Positions 1-7,308 are shown, counted from the first letter of the stretch. The stretch: DNA of 20,501 bases from an uncultured Oscillospiraceae bacterium (GCA_910587255.1 CAJUKT010000018.1:1-20501), one strand, 5' to 3'. Numbers and translations: made by a program. Notes: a model not told the origin generated them from the letters alone.

Positions 1-554
1 ACCACCTTCCCTGTTTCAGGATCTAGGTCGGCTTTGTTGGGATGGGCAATAGAATTGCCCTCGTGAAGTCTTATAATCTGCATCACATTCTCGGAAGTCA
101 TATACAGCGGGTTTCCCGAGGCGTCAAAAGTGATTTTATCAGCTTCTTCCGTTTTTACCAGGATTTTTATTTGTTCGCAAATAATCATACCATCTTCAGC
201 GAGCCCCAGGTATTCGCATTCCGGGCCCGCGTTGTCGTAGAGGTATGCCCCTTCCTGACGTGTGTCTGGGTCTCTGGCCATCAGGGCCAGTTCCCGATAT
301 GAAAACCCTTGCAGTATTCTTCGGTTGTCCAGTGTTCCCACGGCGGCGGTTTGCCCACCTTCATCAACGATCATCACAGAGTCAATTGGAATAGACAGCC
401 GTTCATGAATCAGCGTGGTTCTATTGACCATAGAATCGTTGTCCAGCAGTCCGTCGCCTAAAGCAATACGAGTAAAATGGATTCCTTTACCCTGCTGGGA
501 CTTAGCCTCTAAATTTCTGCCGAAGGTAGTGAGCTTCATTCTGGTAAAAGCCAT
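1..554 (-). CDS. Phage tail fibre/collar protein, N-terminal part (runs off window)
   Basis: The frame is open from an ATG at 554 to the left edge (184 codons), so the C-terminal part lies outside the window. The protein starts MAFTRMKLTTFGRN and contains the phrase FTRIALGDGLL, which resembles the N-terminal domain of phage tail-collar/tail-fibre proteins (DUF3751-like) that anchors fibres to the baseplate. A ribosome binding site, AGGAG, sits 8 bases before the ATG. It lies 5 bases downstream of the gpI-like gene, the usual position of the fibre gene in myophage-type and Mu-like tail modules. The receptor-binding tip is not visible. The family call rests on recognised sequence character and gene order. 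Confidence 0.7.
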   Translation of the reverse strand, partial: MAFTRMKLTTFGRNLEAKSQQGKGIHFTRIALGDGLLDNDSMVNRTTLIHERLSIPIDSVMIVDEGGQTAAVGTLDNRRILQGFSYRELALMARDPDTRQEGAYLYDNAGPECEYLGLAEDGMIICEQIKILVKTEEADKITFDASGNPLYMTSENVMQIIRLHEGNSIAHPNKADLDPETGKV

Positions 555-559
555 ATCTG

Positions 560-1126
560 TCACTCCTGTTCAATGATAACTATTCTGCCGGATACCCTGG
601 CTGCGCCTAGATAGGCGGTTCCTGGATAGCGCTGCTGTTTGGATAGGGACAGCAGTGTCCGGGCTGGTTTGATTTTATTTAGTTCTTGGAGCAGCACGCC
701 ATGGTCGTCCAAGACAATATTGCCGCCTACGAAAAAAACTGTCGCCTCTGCCCAATGTTCCGGGTCAGGATTTTTGAGAATTTCTACATTGTCATAGCCG
801 AAAGATTTTGCTAAATACCGTATGCCTTCATTCAGCCCTGCCTTCTCAGAGATAACCCCCTTCATTGCCAACCGGGTTCGATAACTTTCAATGGTTTCAC
901 CTTTTAGGCGAGCCATGTCCCGATCCTGGCCGTGAACAGGAAGCATAATATCGCTGCACGTGAGTACGGCGCTTTCCTCGCGAACCCTGAATATATCTTT
1001 CTTCATTTGGTCGAACTGCCGGCCAATCACTTTGAAGAAAATATAGAACTGATTGGCCTTTTTCGTTACTTTTCTTAGCGGGCCAAACAGCAGGCGGAAC
1101 ATATATTCACCAAAGCTGTTAAACAT
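560..1126 (-). CDS. Phage tail protein, gpI/YmfQ-like
   Basis: A 188-residue protein starting MFNSFGEYMFRLLFGPL. Small proteins of this size between baseplate J and the tail fibre belong to the gpI / DUF2313 (YmfQ-like) group, which helps build the baseplate wedge and attach fibres. The middle part (RLKGETIESYRTRLAMKG, then an AGLNEGIRYLAKSFGY segment) matches the pattern in that group of a short helical region that positions successive residues along the wedge. It is 3 bases from the J gene and 5 bases from the fibre gene, so all three were one transcript. No catalytic motif is expected. The name depends on context as much as on sequence. Confidence 0.7.
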   Translation of the reverse strand: MFNSFGEYMFRLLFGPLRKVTKKANQFYIFFKVIGRQFDQMKKDIFRVREESAVLTCSDIMLPVHGQDRDMARLKGETIESYRTRLAMKGVISEKAGLNEGIRYLAKSFGYDNVEILKNPDPEHWAEATVFFVGGNIVLDDHGVLLQELNKIKPARTLLSLSKQQRYPGTAYLGAARVSGRIVIIEQE

Positions 1127-1129
1127 GAA

Positions 1130-1843
1130 TTATACCCCCTGGACGGTAACAGAGACCGCACTTGGAAGGATGATCTTGTCCTCCTCCAAAAATATATCCT
1201 CAGCCGGAGCCGTAACAATAACATTTCGGACGCTGGGCACTGCGCTTTTCACCTTATGGATCAGATCAGCATGAGTCAACTCATTGAGCTCCCTGCGTTG
1301 ACGGATGCGAAGCAGATCAGTGACCGCAGACGCCACGTGCCCCTCAATTTCCGTTTGATTGATGACGGAAGATACGGTCACTGTCAATGCGATGGGCTGG
1401 TAGACCGTTTCGGCACTTTTGACCAGAACATCATCATCGGGCGCTTTAATCTTCTCACATGCTGCGCGCACCTCGTTGAGCAGCGCTTCGGTAGCGCTGC
1501 CAGCCTCAGATGTGATGATAACGTCAATCGTGCCTTGCCCCCGGGGATGCTGATCCTTAACTGTAGCATAGAGAACGCCATTCACTGACTCGCAGACATT
1601 GACATAGGTATCATGTATGGCTACAGTAGCCAATTCTGCCCAGGAGCGCAGGCAGCGGCTACGAAGGCTATCATCGGATTCTGTGTCGCTGCCTTCCCGC
1701 TCAATCCATCCCCGTCCATTGGAAATGACGACTTCCCCCAGATAAGTGAGGGTGCTTGCAATCTGCCCTTCAGGTATGTTGTAGCGGCTTCCTTCTTTCT
1801 CCGCCTCAACCAAAACGTCAACGGACAGCATACCCCTTTGCAA
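1130..1843 (-). pseudogene. Baseplate J-like protein, 5'-truncated at an element junction
   Basis: The 237 residues readable here match the C-terminal two-thirds of baseplate J/gp47 wedge proteins. There is a VLVEAEKEGSRYNIPEGQI segment (the family has a similar 'AxxxGxxxNVPxGxI' turn), then REGSDTESDDSLRSR, then an alpha/beta tail. Family members usually have well over 300 residues, so the N-terminal part is missing. The frame is closed by an in-frame TGA a few codons upstream. The first usable starts (TTG at 1843, ATG at 1831) have no properly spaced ribosome binding site. The open frame overlaps the 3' end of the exported-protein fragment at 1818-2117. It is therefore a broken gene, probably not translated as a working protein. 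Confidence 0.8.
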
Positions 1844-2117
1844 GACAGCAGAGCCCGGGCAGGATAGTGCGCTCCATCACCCCGGTCATGGTGGTGCTGA
1901 ACCGGCCGTACTCCAGCTCGGGCACATCGTAGTCCACGGCGTTCCTGCCGCCGTAGTTGTACTGAGCGCCGTAGATATCCTCATAGCTGGTGCTGCCGTA
2001 GTAGTTCTGGGGCGCGGTGGTGGTAAAGCTGTAATCCGACGCAAAAGCCGGAGCGGCCATGGACAGCGCCGCGCCCGCCGCCAAAGCCAGTCCCAACAAG
2101 TTTCTCATCTTGTTCAT
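1818..2117 (-). pseudogene. Exported protein, 3'-truncated and fused to phage sequence
   Basis: Starts MNKMRNLLGLALAAGAALSM followed by AAPAFAS, a textbook signal peptide with a likely cleavage after AFA-S. The mature part is rich in Tyr, Asn, Ser and Thr and has no family I can name. After about residue 85 (ERTILPG) the frame continues into LCCLAKGYAVR, encoded by the antisense-frame of the truncated baseplate J gene, and stops at 1818. The native C-terminus has therefore been lost. Its ATG overlaps the TGA of the gene before it (ATGA), so it belongs to the same operon as the 309-residue surface protein. GC content drops sharply on crossing the join. Confidence 0.75.
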
Positions 2118-3043
2118 GTGTCGTCTTCCTCCTGTTCATCGTCCGACTCACCGTTCCCTGCCCGCAGCGATTTGACCTCCCGGCGGGACAGGATCAGCAG
2201 CGTGGTCAGTACCACCACCGTCACCACCCCCGCGCCGCCCAGCACATTCCGCAGAAGATTGGGGGAGGAAACCGCCCGCTGGAATAGGTTGGGCTGTTCC
2301 TCCGTGGGATCAGCGCTGGCCTCCGGCTCGTGGGCTTTCCCCAGATAGGTCACCCGGTAGGTGACGCTCTCCACCCCCTCGTGGGCGACCTCGCCCACAT
2401 AGCTGGCGGTGGTGACGTACCCGGTGGCAGCCTTGTAGTAGCTTTTCCCGCTGTACGTGGCCACCGCCTGATAGGAGCAGGGGGCCGTCATGTCCCCCAC
2501 CACGTCGGCACCGATGACATGCCACTCCACGTTGGACAGGTTCAGCGTCACCCCGTTTTTCACCGTGGTGGCCGGGACATAGGACATATCGTTGCGGTCC
2601 AGGGGGCCGATGGTCTTGGTGGCGGTCACCGTGCTGCTGCCGGTGGTATAGCCCGCCGCCTGGGTCTGGATGCTGGTGTGGTCCAGGGCCAGGGTGCCCG
2701 CCCAGGTGCCGTCATCGTACTCCATGGTGGGGGCCAGCTGCTCCAGGATCGCGTTCAGATCCTTCTTGGCTGTCTCCACCGTCACCGTCTCAGTATGGGA
2801 CTGCCGCTCGGACACCCGGTTCTCCTCCTTCACGATGTCCGCGTAGGTATAGAGAAAGCCCTCCAGCTGGAAGGGCTCCTCGATCAGCGTCCGGGCGTCC
2901 ACATCCAGGGCGACAGTATAGGTCTTGACCACCTGCTGGCTGCCGTTTAGGTTCTGCACCACCGTGCTGGTGGGCACCTCCAGGGCGCTGGCGCTCATGG
3001 TCAGCGCCGCCGTCAGCAACAGGCAAAGGCAAATCTTTTTCAT
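2114..3043 (-). CDS. Secreted, membrane-anchored protein of unknown function
   Basis: A 309-residue protein starting MKKICLCLLLTAALTMSASA, a clear signal peptide. The outside part (about residues 20-245) is rich in Thr, Val and Ser and probably beta-structured. Near residues 265-290 lies one membrane segment (GGAGVVTVVVLTTLLIL), followed by a positively charged stop (SRREVKSLR) and a very acidic tail ending DDEQEEDDT. There is no LPXTG sorting motif. I start it at the ATG at 3043. A TTG three codons earlier (3052) is possible because the AGGAG motif lies 3 bases from the TTG and 12 from the ATG. It overlaps the next exported gene by ATGA. No family is recognised. The layout suggests a surface protein carried by the mobile element. 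Confidence 0.7.
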   Translation of the reverse strand: MKKICLCLLLTAALTMSASALEVPTSTVVQNLNGSQQVVKTYTVALDVDARTLIEEPFQLEGFLYTYADIVKEENRVSERQSHTETVTVETAKKDLNAILEQLAPTMEYDDGTWAGTLALDHTSIQTQAAGYTTGSSTVTATKTIGPLDRNDMSYVPATTVKNGVTLNLSNVEWHVIGADVVGDMTAPCSYQAVATYSGKSYYKAATGYVTTASYVGEVAHEGVESVTYRVTYLGKAHEPEASADPTEEQPNLFQRAVSSPNLLRNVLGGAGVVTVVVLTTLLILSRREVKSLRAGNGESDDEQEEDDT

Positions 3044-3134
3044 TGGGTTCAAAAGCTCCTTTCATCAAATTGGGTGCTGGAATAAGCATGGGCGTGCCCC
3101 GCCCAGGGGGGGCCGCGTATGGGCGTATGCTGGT

Positions 3135-3527
3135 TCACTGCTGTTCCTCCTTTACGACGTACTCCGCCGCCAGCTCCGGGCGGTCCCGCAGCCGGGCCAG
3201 GATGTTCAGCGACTGCTCCAGGGCCTGCATGGTGTCCCGGCTCTGCCGCTTCACAAACCCATGGAGCAGCAAAATCCCGCCATCTGCCTGGATGGTAAAG
3301 ATGACCCGCACCAGCATCTTTCCCCGCTCCCTCAGCTCATAGAGCTCCCGGTAGCGCTCCAGGGCGAAGTGCTTGAAGTGGGGCTCCCGCAGGGCAGAGC
3401 GGGGCGTACGGGGCAGCTCGATGAGCCGGCGGATCAGCTTCTCCCGCAGCCGGGGCTCCAGGCCGTCGATGAACCGGGCCACGGGGGCCACCCGCTCGGG
3501 AGGCGTGTAGACCTTGATACCCTTCAT
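3135..3527 (-). CDS. RelE/ParE-superfamily (phage Gp49-like) protein, possible orphan toxin
   Basis: 130 residues starting MKGIKVYTPPERVAPV. The central part reads FKHFALERYRELYELRERGKMLVRVIFTIQ followed within a few residues by ILLLHGFVKRQ. This is the core of the Gp49/HigB-like branch of the RelE family (a 'LYELR...R...I.LLHGF.K' pattern), whose members are ribosome-dependent mRNA interferases or phage homologues. A strong AAGGGGTGAG precedes the ATG. Such toxins normally sit directly before a small helix-turn-helix antitoxin, but the next 80 bases hold no such gene and the following gene is an exported protein. It is either an orphan, or its partner is elsewhere, or it has another role in the element. 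Toxicity is not shown by the sequence. Confidence 0.65.
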   Translation of the reverse strand: MKGIKVYTPPERVAPVARFIDGLEPRLREKLIRRLIELPRTPRSALREPHFKHFALERYRELYELRERGKMLVRVIFTIQADGGILLLHGFVKRQSRDTMQALEQSLNILARLRDRPELAAEYVVKEEQQ

Positions 3528-3531
3528 ATTC

Positions 3532-3966
3532 TCACCCCTTCCAGCGGCGGCGCGCCATCAGCCGCCGTTCATAGCGCAGGATATTGGGAGGCCGTGTTCC
3601 GCTGCCCTCCACGGGGTTGGCGCGGGCCCAGCCTGCCGCCCGCAGGGCGGAATCCGGCCTGTCTGACCGCAGGAAGGCGATGATCCGCCAGTATCCCAGG
3701 GCCTGAGCCGCCCGGGCCGCCGCACCGTAGAGCATCCCGTAGGCGGCACGGCCCCCGGTGGTGTAGATCCGGTCAATCTGCAATGCCTGGGCGTCCTCCC
3801 GGCAGAAGCCCACAATGGCCGCGCCCACCAGCTTCCCGTCCAGGGCGCAGCCTACGGAGAATATACAGCCGCGCATGGGCCGGTACTGGCGGCTGTGCTG
3901 TTCCAGAAACTCGTTGGCCTCCCGCAGAGAAACCGGGACAAGGTAAATCGCGTTGTCCTGGTTCAT
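3532..3966 (-). CDS. XF1762-family protein (GNAT-like)
   Basis: 144 residues from an ATG at 3966 that overlaps the TGA of the preceding gene (ATGA). The sequence LVPVSLREANEFLEQHSRQYRPMRGCIFSVGCAL, followed by a DGKLVGAAIVG segment and LYGAAARAAQALGYWRIIAF, matches the XF1762 family. These are small proteins common on phages and integrative elements, with a fold related to N-acetyltransferases. The usual strand order (substrate loop, then an R/Y-rich helix, then ALRAAGW) is complete. The substrate is unknown. A longer reading from 4062 exists, but it runs through the preceding gene and is not supported. Its neighbours are the RelE-like gene 4 bases downstream and a hypothetical gene upstream. 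Confidence 0.75.
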   Translation of the reverse strand: MNQDNAIYLVPVSLREANEFLEQHSRQYRPMRGCIFSVGCALDGKLVGAAIVGFCREDAQALQIDRIYTTGGRAAYGMLYGAAARAAQALGYWRIIAFLRSDRPDSALRAAGWARANPVEGSGTRPPNILRYERRLMARRRWKG

Positions 3967-4361
3967 GGCGTACACCCCTCGCTTTCGTTCAGGCGCTTCA
4001 GGTGGGCCAGAAAGCCATCCGCGAAGGTCTCGGCAAAGGCCGGGCTGCCGCTGAGCCACCAAACAGGATCGGGCAGGGCGCGATAGATGCTGTCATATTG
4101 CAGGCAGATCATCAGGAACTTCCCATGGGGATCGCCGGTGTCCGCGCCGTCCACCAGGGGCGCGATGGCCTCCTTGACGGCCTGGGCGTCGTCCTGGTGG
4201 TAGTCGCACAGGTCATCATAGAACTGCCCGGCGAAGATACAGCAGAACACCGCCATGGCGTCCCGCTCCACGGAGCCGTCCGCCGCGGCCAGCCCCATGC
4301 GGCGCAGGCGGTCCAGGGCCGCTCCGTCGAAGGGGCTGTGATTGGGTCGATTGCTTCTCAT
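3963..4361 (-). CDS. Hypothetical protein of the mobile element
   Basis: 132 residues, not recognised. It starts MRSNRPNHSPFDGAALDRL with an ATG that overlaps the TGA of the ParB-like gene (ATGA) and ends overlapping the ATG of the XF1762 gene. It has no signal peptide and no membrane segment. The composition (FCCIFAGQFYDDLCDYHQDD, many acidic residues, WW pair) suggests a soluble all-helical protein. Cys, Tyr and Trp are frequent for its size, but no metal-binding spacing stands out. Stop-start overlap on both sides suggests it is made together with the ParB-like and XF1762 proteins in a fixed ratio. Confidence 0.6.
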   Translation of the reverse strand: MRSNRPNHSPFDGAALDRLRRMGLAAADGSVERDAMAVFCCIFAGQFYDDLCDYHQDDAQAVKEAIAPLVDGADTGDPHGKFLMICLQYDSIYRALPDPVWWLSGSPAFAETFADGFLAHLKRLNESEGCTP

Positions 4362-5239
4362 TTTGGAATCATCTCCAATAATTTTTCAAATTTCTCTACC
4401 GCGTCCCGCGCGGCGGCCATCTGACGCCGGAGCGCGTTGGCCTGCGCTGGCGGCAGTCGGGCGAAGCCATCCGGGAAGAATTGTTCAGATACCCTCCGGA
4501 GTATCTGGGCGAACTCCGCCGCTTCCTCCGCGAGGGTCTCCGGGGACGGGGCTGGGGCGGGATGGGCCGCGGGCCCCACCCGAATCGGGGGAGCGTATTC
4601 CACCACCGACTGGATCTCCCCGGCGGCCAGCAGGGCCGCAGCCTCTACCTGGGGGCCGGGTCCCAGCCGGGAGAGGGCCAGGGCCTGCTTTCGGGTGACC
4701 AGCGTATCCGCTCCGCGGAGGATGTCCTTTGTCTCGGAGGTCAGGTTTTTGGCGATCTGTACCTGGCGCTCCACCGTGCGGCGGCCAATGCCCAGCTTCT
4801 CGGCGGTGTCCTGAGCAAAGGATTTTGTGGTCTGCGTCATTTTGTCGCTGACCTCCTGGTGCTGATTGCCGCGAAAGGGCCCGCCCTGGTTGGTTTGGAC
4901 GCTCCCAGGGTGGAGGGCTTCGTAGATCTCCTTCCGGCGTAGGAGCAACTCGCCGAACTCAAGAGGTGTCAGGTCGCTACGCACAAAGTTCTCATCGATC
5001 TCCGCCAGCTCGGCCCGCAGGCCCTCCAAGCCGCTGACAACGCACTCAATTTCCGTCCATCCCAGCAGCTTGACGGCCTCCAGTCGGTGGAGACCGGCGA
5101 TGAGGGTGTATTCCTGGTCTACGATGATGGGGTTGAGCAAACCGATCTCGGCAATGCTGTCCGCCAGCTCTCGGACGCTGCCCGGCGCAGCCTCCCGCCG
5201 CCCGGGATTTATCTTGATTTCACGGATGGGGATATGCAT
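4358..5239 (-). CDS. ParB/Spo0J-like DNA-binding protein (second copy)
   Basis: 293 residues from an ATG at 5239 preceded by GAGGTGG. Residues about 1-90 form a ParB N-terminal domain: IREIKINPGRREAAPGSVRELADS, then LLNPIIV, YTLIAGLHRLEAVKLLGW. The LHRLEA box replaces the usual GERRxxA box that in true ParB binds CTP and spreads on DNA. A helix-turn-helix follows near residues 160-180 (AEKLGIGRRTVERQVQIAKNL). The C-terminal part is Ala/Pro-rich and then helical, ending in a lysine-rich dimer-like helix. It starts 68 bases after parB, across a terminator-like hairpin. It is a separate ParB-type regulator or partition adaptor and not a duplicate of parB, since the two differ throughout. Confidence 0.75.
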   Translation of the reverse strand: MHIPIREIKINPGRREAAPGSVRELADSIAEIGLLNPIIVDQEYTLIAGLHRLEAVKLLGWTEIECVVSGLEGLRAELAEIDENFVRSDLTPLEFGELLLRRKEIYEALHPGSVQTNQGGPFRGNQHQEVSDKMTQTTKSFAQDTAEKLGIGRRTVERQVQIAKNLTSETKDILRGADTLVTRKQALALSRLGPGPQVEAAALLAAGEIQSVVEYAPPIRVGPAAHPAPAPSPETLAEEAAEFAQILRRVSEQFFPDGFARLPPAQANALRRQMAAARDAVEKFEKLLEMIPK

Positions 5240-5262
5240 GAGGCCACCTCCAGGGCATAAGA

Positions 5263-5292
5263 AAAGCCTGACGCCTTGCGGCGCCAAGCCTT
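5263..5292 (-). terminator. Intrinsic terminator/attenuator with GCAA tetraloop between parB and the second ParB-like gene
   Basis: Read on the minus strand, the RNA can form a continuous 13-pair stem (AAGGCUUGGCGCC with GGCGUCAGGCUUU, including G-U pairs) closed by a GCAA loop, followed by UUUUCUU. GNRA loop, GC-rich stem and U-run are all present. It sits in a 68-base gap between two genes that otherwise look like one operon, so it probably lowers expression of the downstream genes relative to parAB. No alternative antiterminator pairing was found by eye. Confidence 0.8.
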
Positions 5293-5307
5293 CCTTTGAT
5301 GTTTGGT

Positions 5308-6273
5308 TTATCCGGCCCGTTCCCGCAGGAACTCCAAAAACAGAGCCTCGATCTCCTTGTCGTTGCGTCCGTCCAGATAGGGGGCAAACTGCTTGCGGTC
5401 AAAGGATATCTTTTTGGGCGAGGCGGCCAGACGCTTCTCGGCCCGCGCCCGGGCCTCCCGCCATGCCTCATACATATCCTGGCGCTTGGCGGAAGGGGGC
5501 GGACACTTGGAAGCGATATACTTCATAGCGGCCTTGTTGAGCGGATAACTCTCATTGCGGCACATCTCAACAAAGGTCTGCTGGGATTCCGGGTCATAGT
5601 CCGCCATCATGTCGGCACAGGCCAGGTTCAGCTGCTTCGGGGCTGTCTCCAGGATGCTGGCCAGCTCCGGGATGAGATAGGTGAGCTTGACAGCCTTGCG
5701 GATCTCGTACTCCGTGACACCAAAGAATTGAGCTACTACCTCCCGGGCAAGGAACTTCTGGCGATTGTCGCCAGAAGTTATATCCGAGCGATACCCCTGT
5801 TTCCGCTTGGCCTCCAGCAGAGCCCTGTACGCTTTGCCACGTTCGATAATCGTCAGTTCATTCCGCCGGAGAAGGTTCGTGGCCGTGGCAATTACGACCG
5901 CCCGGGTATCGTCTACTTCTACGATCTGGGCGGGGATGGCGGCCCAGCCGTTCAGTTTACCTGCCGCCACCCGGTTATGACCGGCCAAGATCTCGTAGCG
6001 GTCTGTGTTTGGGATGGGACGGACAATGATCCGCTCAAACAGCCCTTCCTCAGCCAGCTGTTGAGCAAAAGCTTCCAGCTTGGCGGGGGGATAGGGCCGA
6101 AAGCCTATATCAGTGGTAAAAAAGGAATCCAGCTTGTCCATAGGCAGGTCGCAGATGACAGCAGCAGGTGCGGTCATCCTTACTTGCGTCAACATCGCAT
6201 ATGCTTCCTCCCCCACTTGAAGTTCGGATGCCTGCTGCGTGGCGGACATCCGGCGCTTCAGTAGATCGCCCAT
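5308..6273 (-). CDS. parB: ParB/RepB-family partition protein
   Basis: 321 residues. I start it at the ATG at 6273, 7 bases after the parA stop, where MGDLLKRRMSATQ begins. The long reading from 6435 would overlap parA. A ParB N-terminal nuclease-like domain (about residues 45-130) contains YEILAGHNRVAAGKLNGW, the counterpart of the GERR box, and then NLLRRNELTIIERGKAYR. A helix-turn-helix follows (AREVVAQFFGVTEYEIRKAV). The C-terminal third is basic and helical. With the adjacent ParA it forms a partition module that keeps the excised circular element, or the element in the chromosome, from being lost. Length agrees with plasmid ParB proteins. An intrinsic terminator follows directly. Confidence 0.85.
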   Translation of the reverse strand: MGDLLKRRMSATQQASELQVGEEAYAMLTQVRMTAPAAVICDLPMDKLDSFFTTDIGFRPYPPAKLEAFAQQLAEEGLFERIIVRPIPNTDRYEILAGHNRVAAGKLNGWAAIPAQIVEVDDTRAVVIATATNLLRRNELTIIERGKAYRALLEAKRKQGYRSDITSGDNRQKFLAREVVAQFFGVTEYEIRKAVKLTYLIPELASILETAPKQLNLACADMMADYDPESQQTFVEMCRNESYPLNKAAMKYIASKCPPPSAKRQDMYEAWREARARAEKRLAASPKKISFDRKQFAPYLDGRNDKEIEALFLEFLRERAG

Positions 6274-6280
6274 TGCCTTT

Positions 6281-7108
6281 TTAGCCAAGGGCCAGCACCT
6301 CCTCCGCCAGACTGCGGTAAGATTCGGCGGCGGCGTTTTTGGGGGCGTACTCGAAAATGCTCTGCCCTGCTGCCGGGCACTCTGCCACCTTGATGGAATA
6401 TTCGATGGGCCGCTGGAACACGTGGAACGCCTCACCGTAGATTTCGCCCACGCTGGTCTTCACACTCTGGCACAGTTGGGGCCGGGATTGGTACATAGTG
6501 AGCAGAATGCCCGCAATTTTGAGATCGGGATTGAATTTGGCCTTCACCGATTTGACCAGCTCCAGCACATCGGGGATCCCCTCGCTGGCCAGAAAGTGAG
6601 CCTGTACCGGGATGATGCAGTAGTCTGAGGCCGCCAAGGCGTTGACTGTCAAAAGTTCGTGTTTCAATCCGCAGTCAATGATGATATAATCGTACTGCGA
6701 TTTCAGGGGTTCCAGCAGAGCAGCCATAACCTTTTCACAGGCCCGATCCACCTCTCCCACAGCATTGTACTGGGACAGCTGCATCACCTGGGGCCGGGCG
6801 GCGGCGTCAGCAAGCCGGCGGTTGGCGGGAATCAGGTCGAGGCCGCTGTCCGTATGGAGGACGGCCCGCTGGAGATGGATCTCCAGATCCTCCGGGTAGT
6901 CGATTGCAGCCAGAAGGAGATTTGCCAGCGTGTGGGATTGCTCCGCTGATGTATAACCCAGGGCGGCGGTGAGATTTCCTTGGGGGTCGTTGTCGATAAG
7001 CAATGCCTTCTTCCCGGAGATATTGAGGGCAGCACCGAGATTTAGGGCACTGGAGGTCTTGCCAACTCCACCCTTTTGATTGGTGAGCGAAAAAACTTTA
7101 CTTAACAT
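6281..7108 (-). CDS. parA: ParA/Soj-family partition ATPase
   Basis: 275 residues. I choose the ATG at 7108 because it has GAGGTG 9 bases upstream and begins MLSKVFSLTNQKGGVGKT. The longer frame from 7234 would cover the likely promoter. The deviant Walker A box KGGVGKT (residues 12-18, signature Lys12) and the A' box LLIDNDPQGN (37-45) are clear. The Walker B strand DYIIID follows further on. After it the usual DCPPSLG is replaced by DCGLKHE. The rest (LLTVNALAASDYCIIPVQAHFLASEG) is standard ParA. It lacks an N-terminal DNA-binding extension, so it is the short (Soj-like) type. It is the first gene of the element's operon next to parB and is expected to be autoregulated with ParB at the upstream palindromes. 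Confidence 0.9.
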   Translation of the reverse strand: MLSKVFSLTNQKGGVGKTSSALNLGAALNISGKKALLIDNDPQGNLTAALGYTSAEQSHTLANLLLAAIDYPEDLEIHLQRAVLHTDSGLDLIPANRRLADAAARPQVMQLSQYNAVGEVDRACEKVMAALLEPLKSQYDYIIIDCGLKHELLTVNALAASDYCIIPVQAHFLASEGIPDVLELVKSVKAKFNPDLKIAGILLTMYQSRPQLCQSVKTSVGEIYGEAFHVFQRPIEYSIKVAECPAAGQSIFEYAPKNAAAESYRSLAEEVLALG

Positions 7109-7198
7109 TGTTGTCACCTCATGTCTATTCATTTCTGTGACTTCGGTATTCATTAGTTCAAGTCTCCGTGTGCAACAGATTTGCAAAGCCAGCAATAA

Positions 7199-7228
7199 AG
7201 TATAAAAAGAGAAGGGAATGGACAACAA
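7199..7228 (-). promoter_or_regulatory. Likely sigma-A promoter of parA
   Basis: On the minus strand a -35 hexamer TTGTTG (7223-7228) and a -10 hexamer TATACT (7199-7204) are separated by 18 bases. Transcription would start near 7192, giving a leader of about 84 bases before the parA ATG at 7108. It lies in the AT-rich stretch upstream of parA, and its position supports the short parA start. Not proven without mapping. Confidence 0.55.
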
Positions 7229-7308
7229 ATTCACCTATTTAGGGTTATTTTACAACAAAAGCCGCAACACATTGATATTGCTGCAACAACAAAAAAACGA
7301 CCTCCCGA

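Larger units (their letters stand above)
1..1855 (-). mobile_element. Prophage tail-module fragment
   Basis: Three consecutive minus-strand genes in the classic distal-tail order (baseplate J, gpI-like tail protein, tail fibre) fill this stretch. Its base composition is visibly less GC-rich than the DNA to its right. The left end runs out of the window. The right end stops abruptly inside the baseplate J gene at about 1855, where the reading passes straight into an exported-protein gene of another element. A prophage end normally lies at an att site and not inside a baseplate gene, so this looks like a deletion or rearrangement breakpoint, or an assembly join. The exact base of the join (about 1848-1866) cannot be fixed without a homologue alignment. 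Confidence 0.75.

Noticed and set aside
7109..7234. Longer parA start at 7234
   Set aside because: It would place the likely -10 and -35 elements inside the coding region and lacks a good ribosome binding site. The ATG at 7108 has GAGGTG and begins directly at the conserved start of the family.
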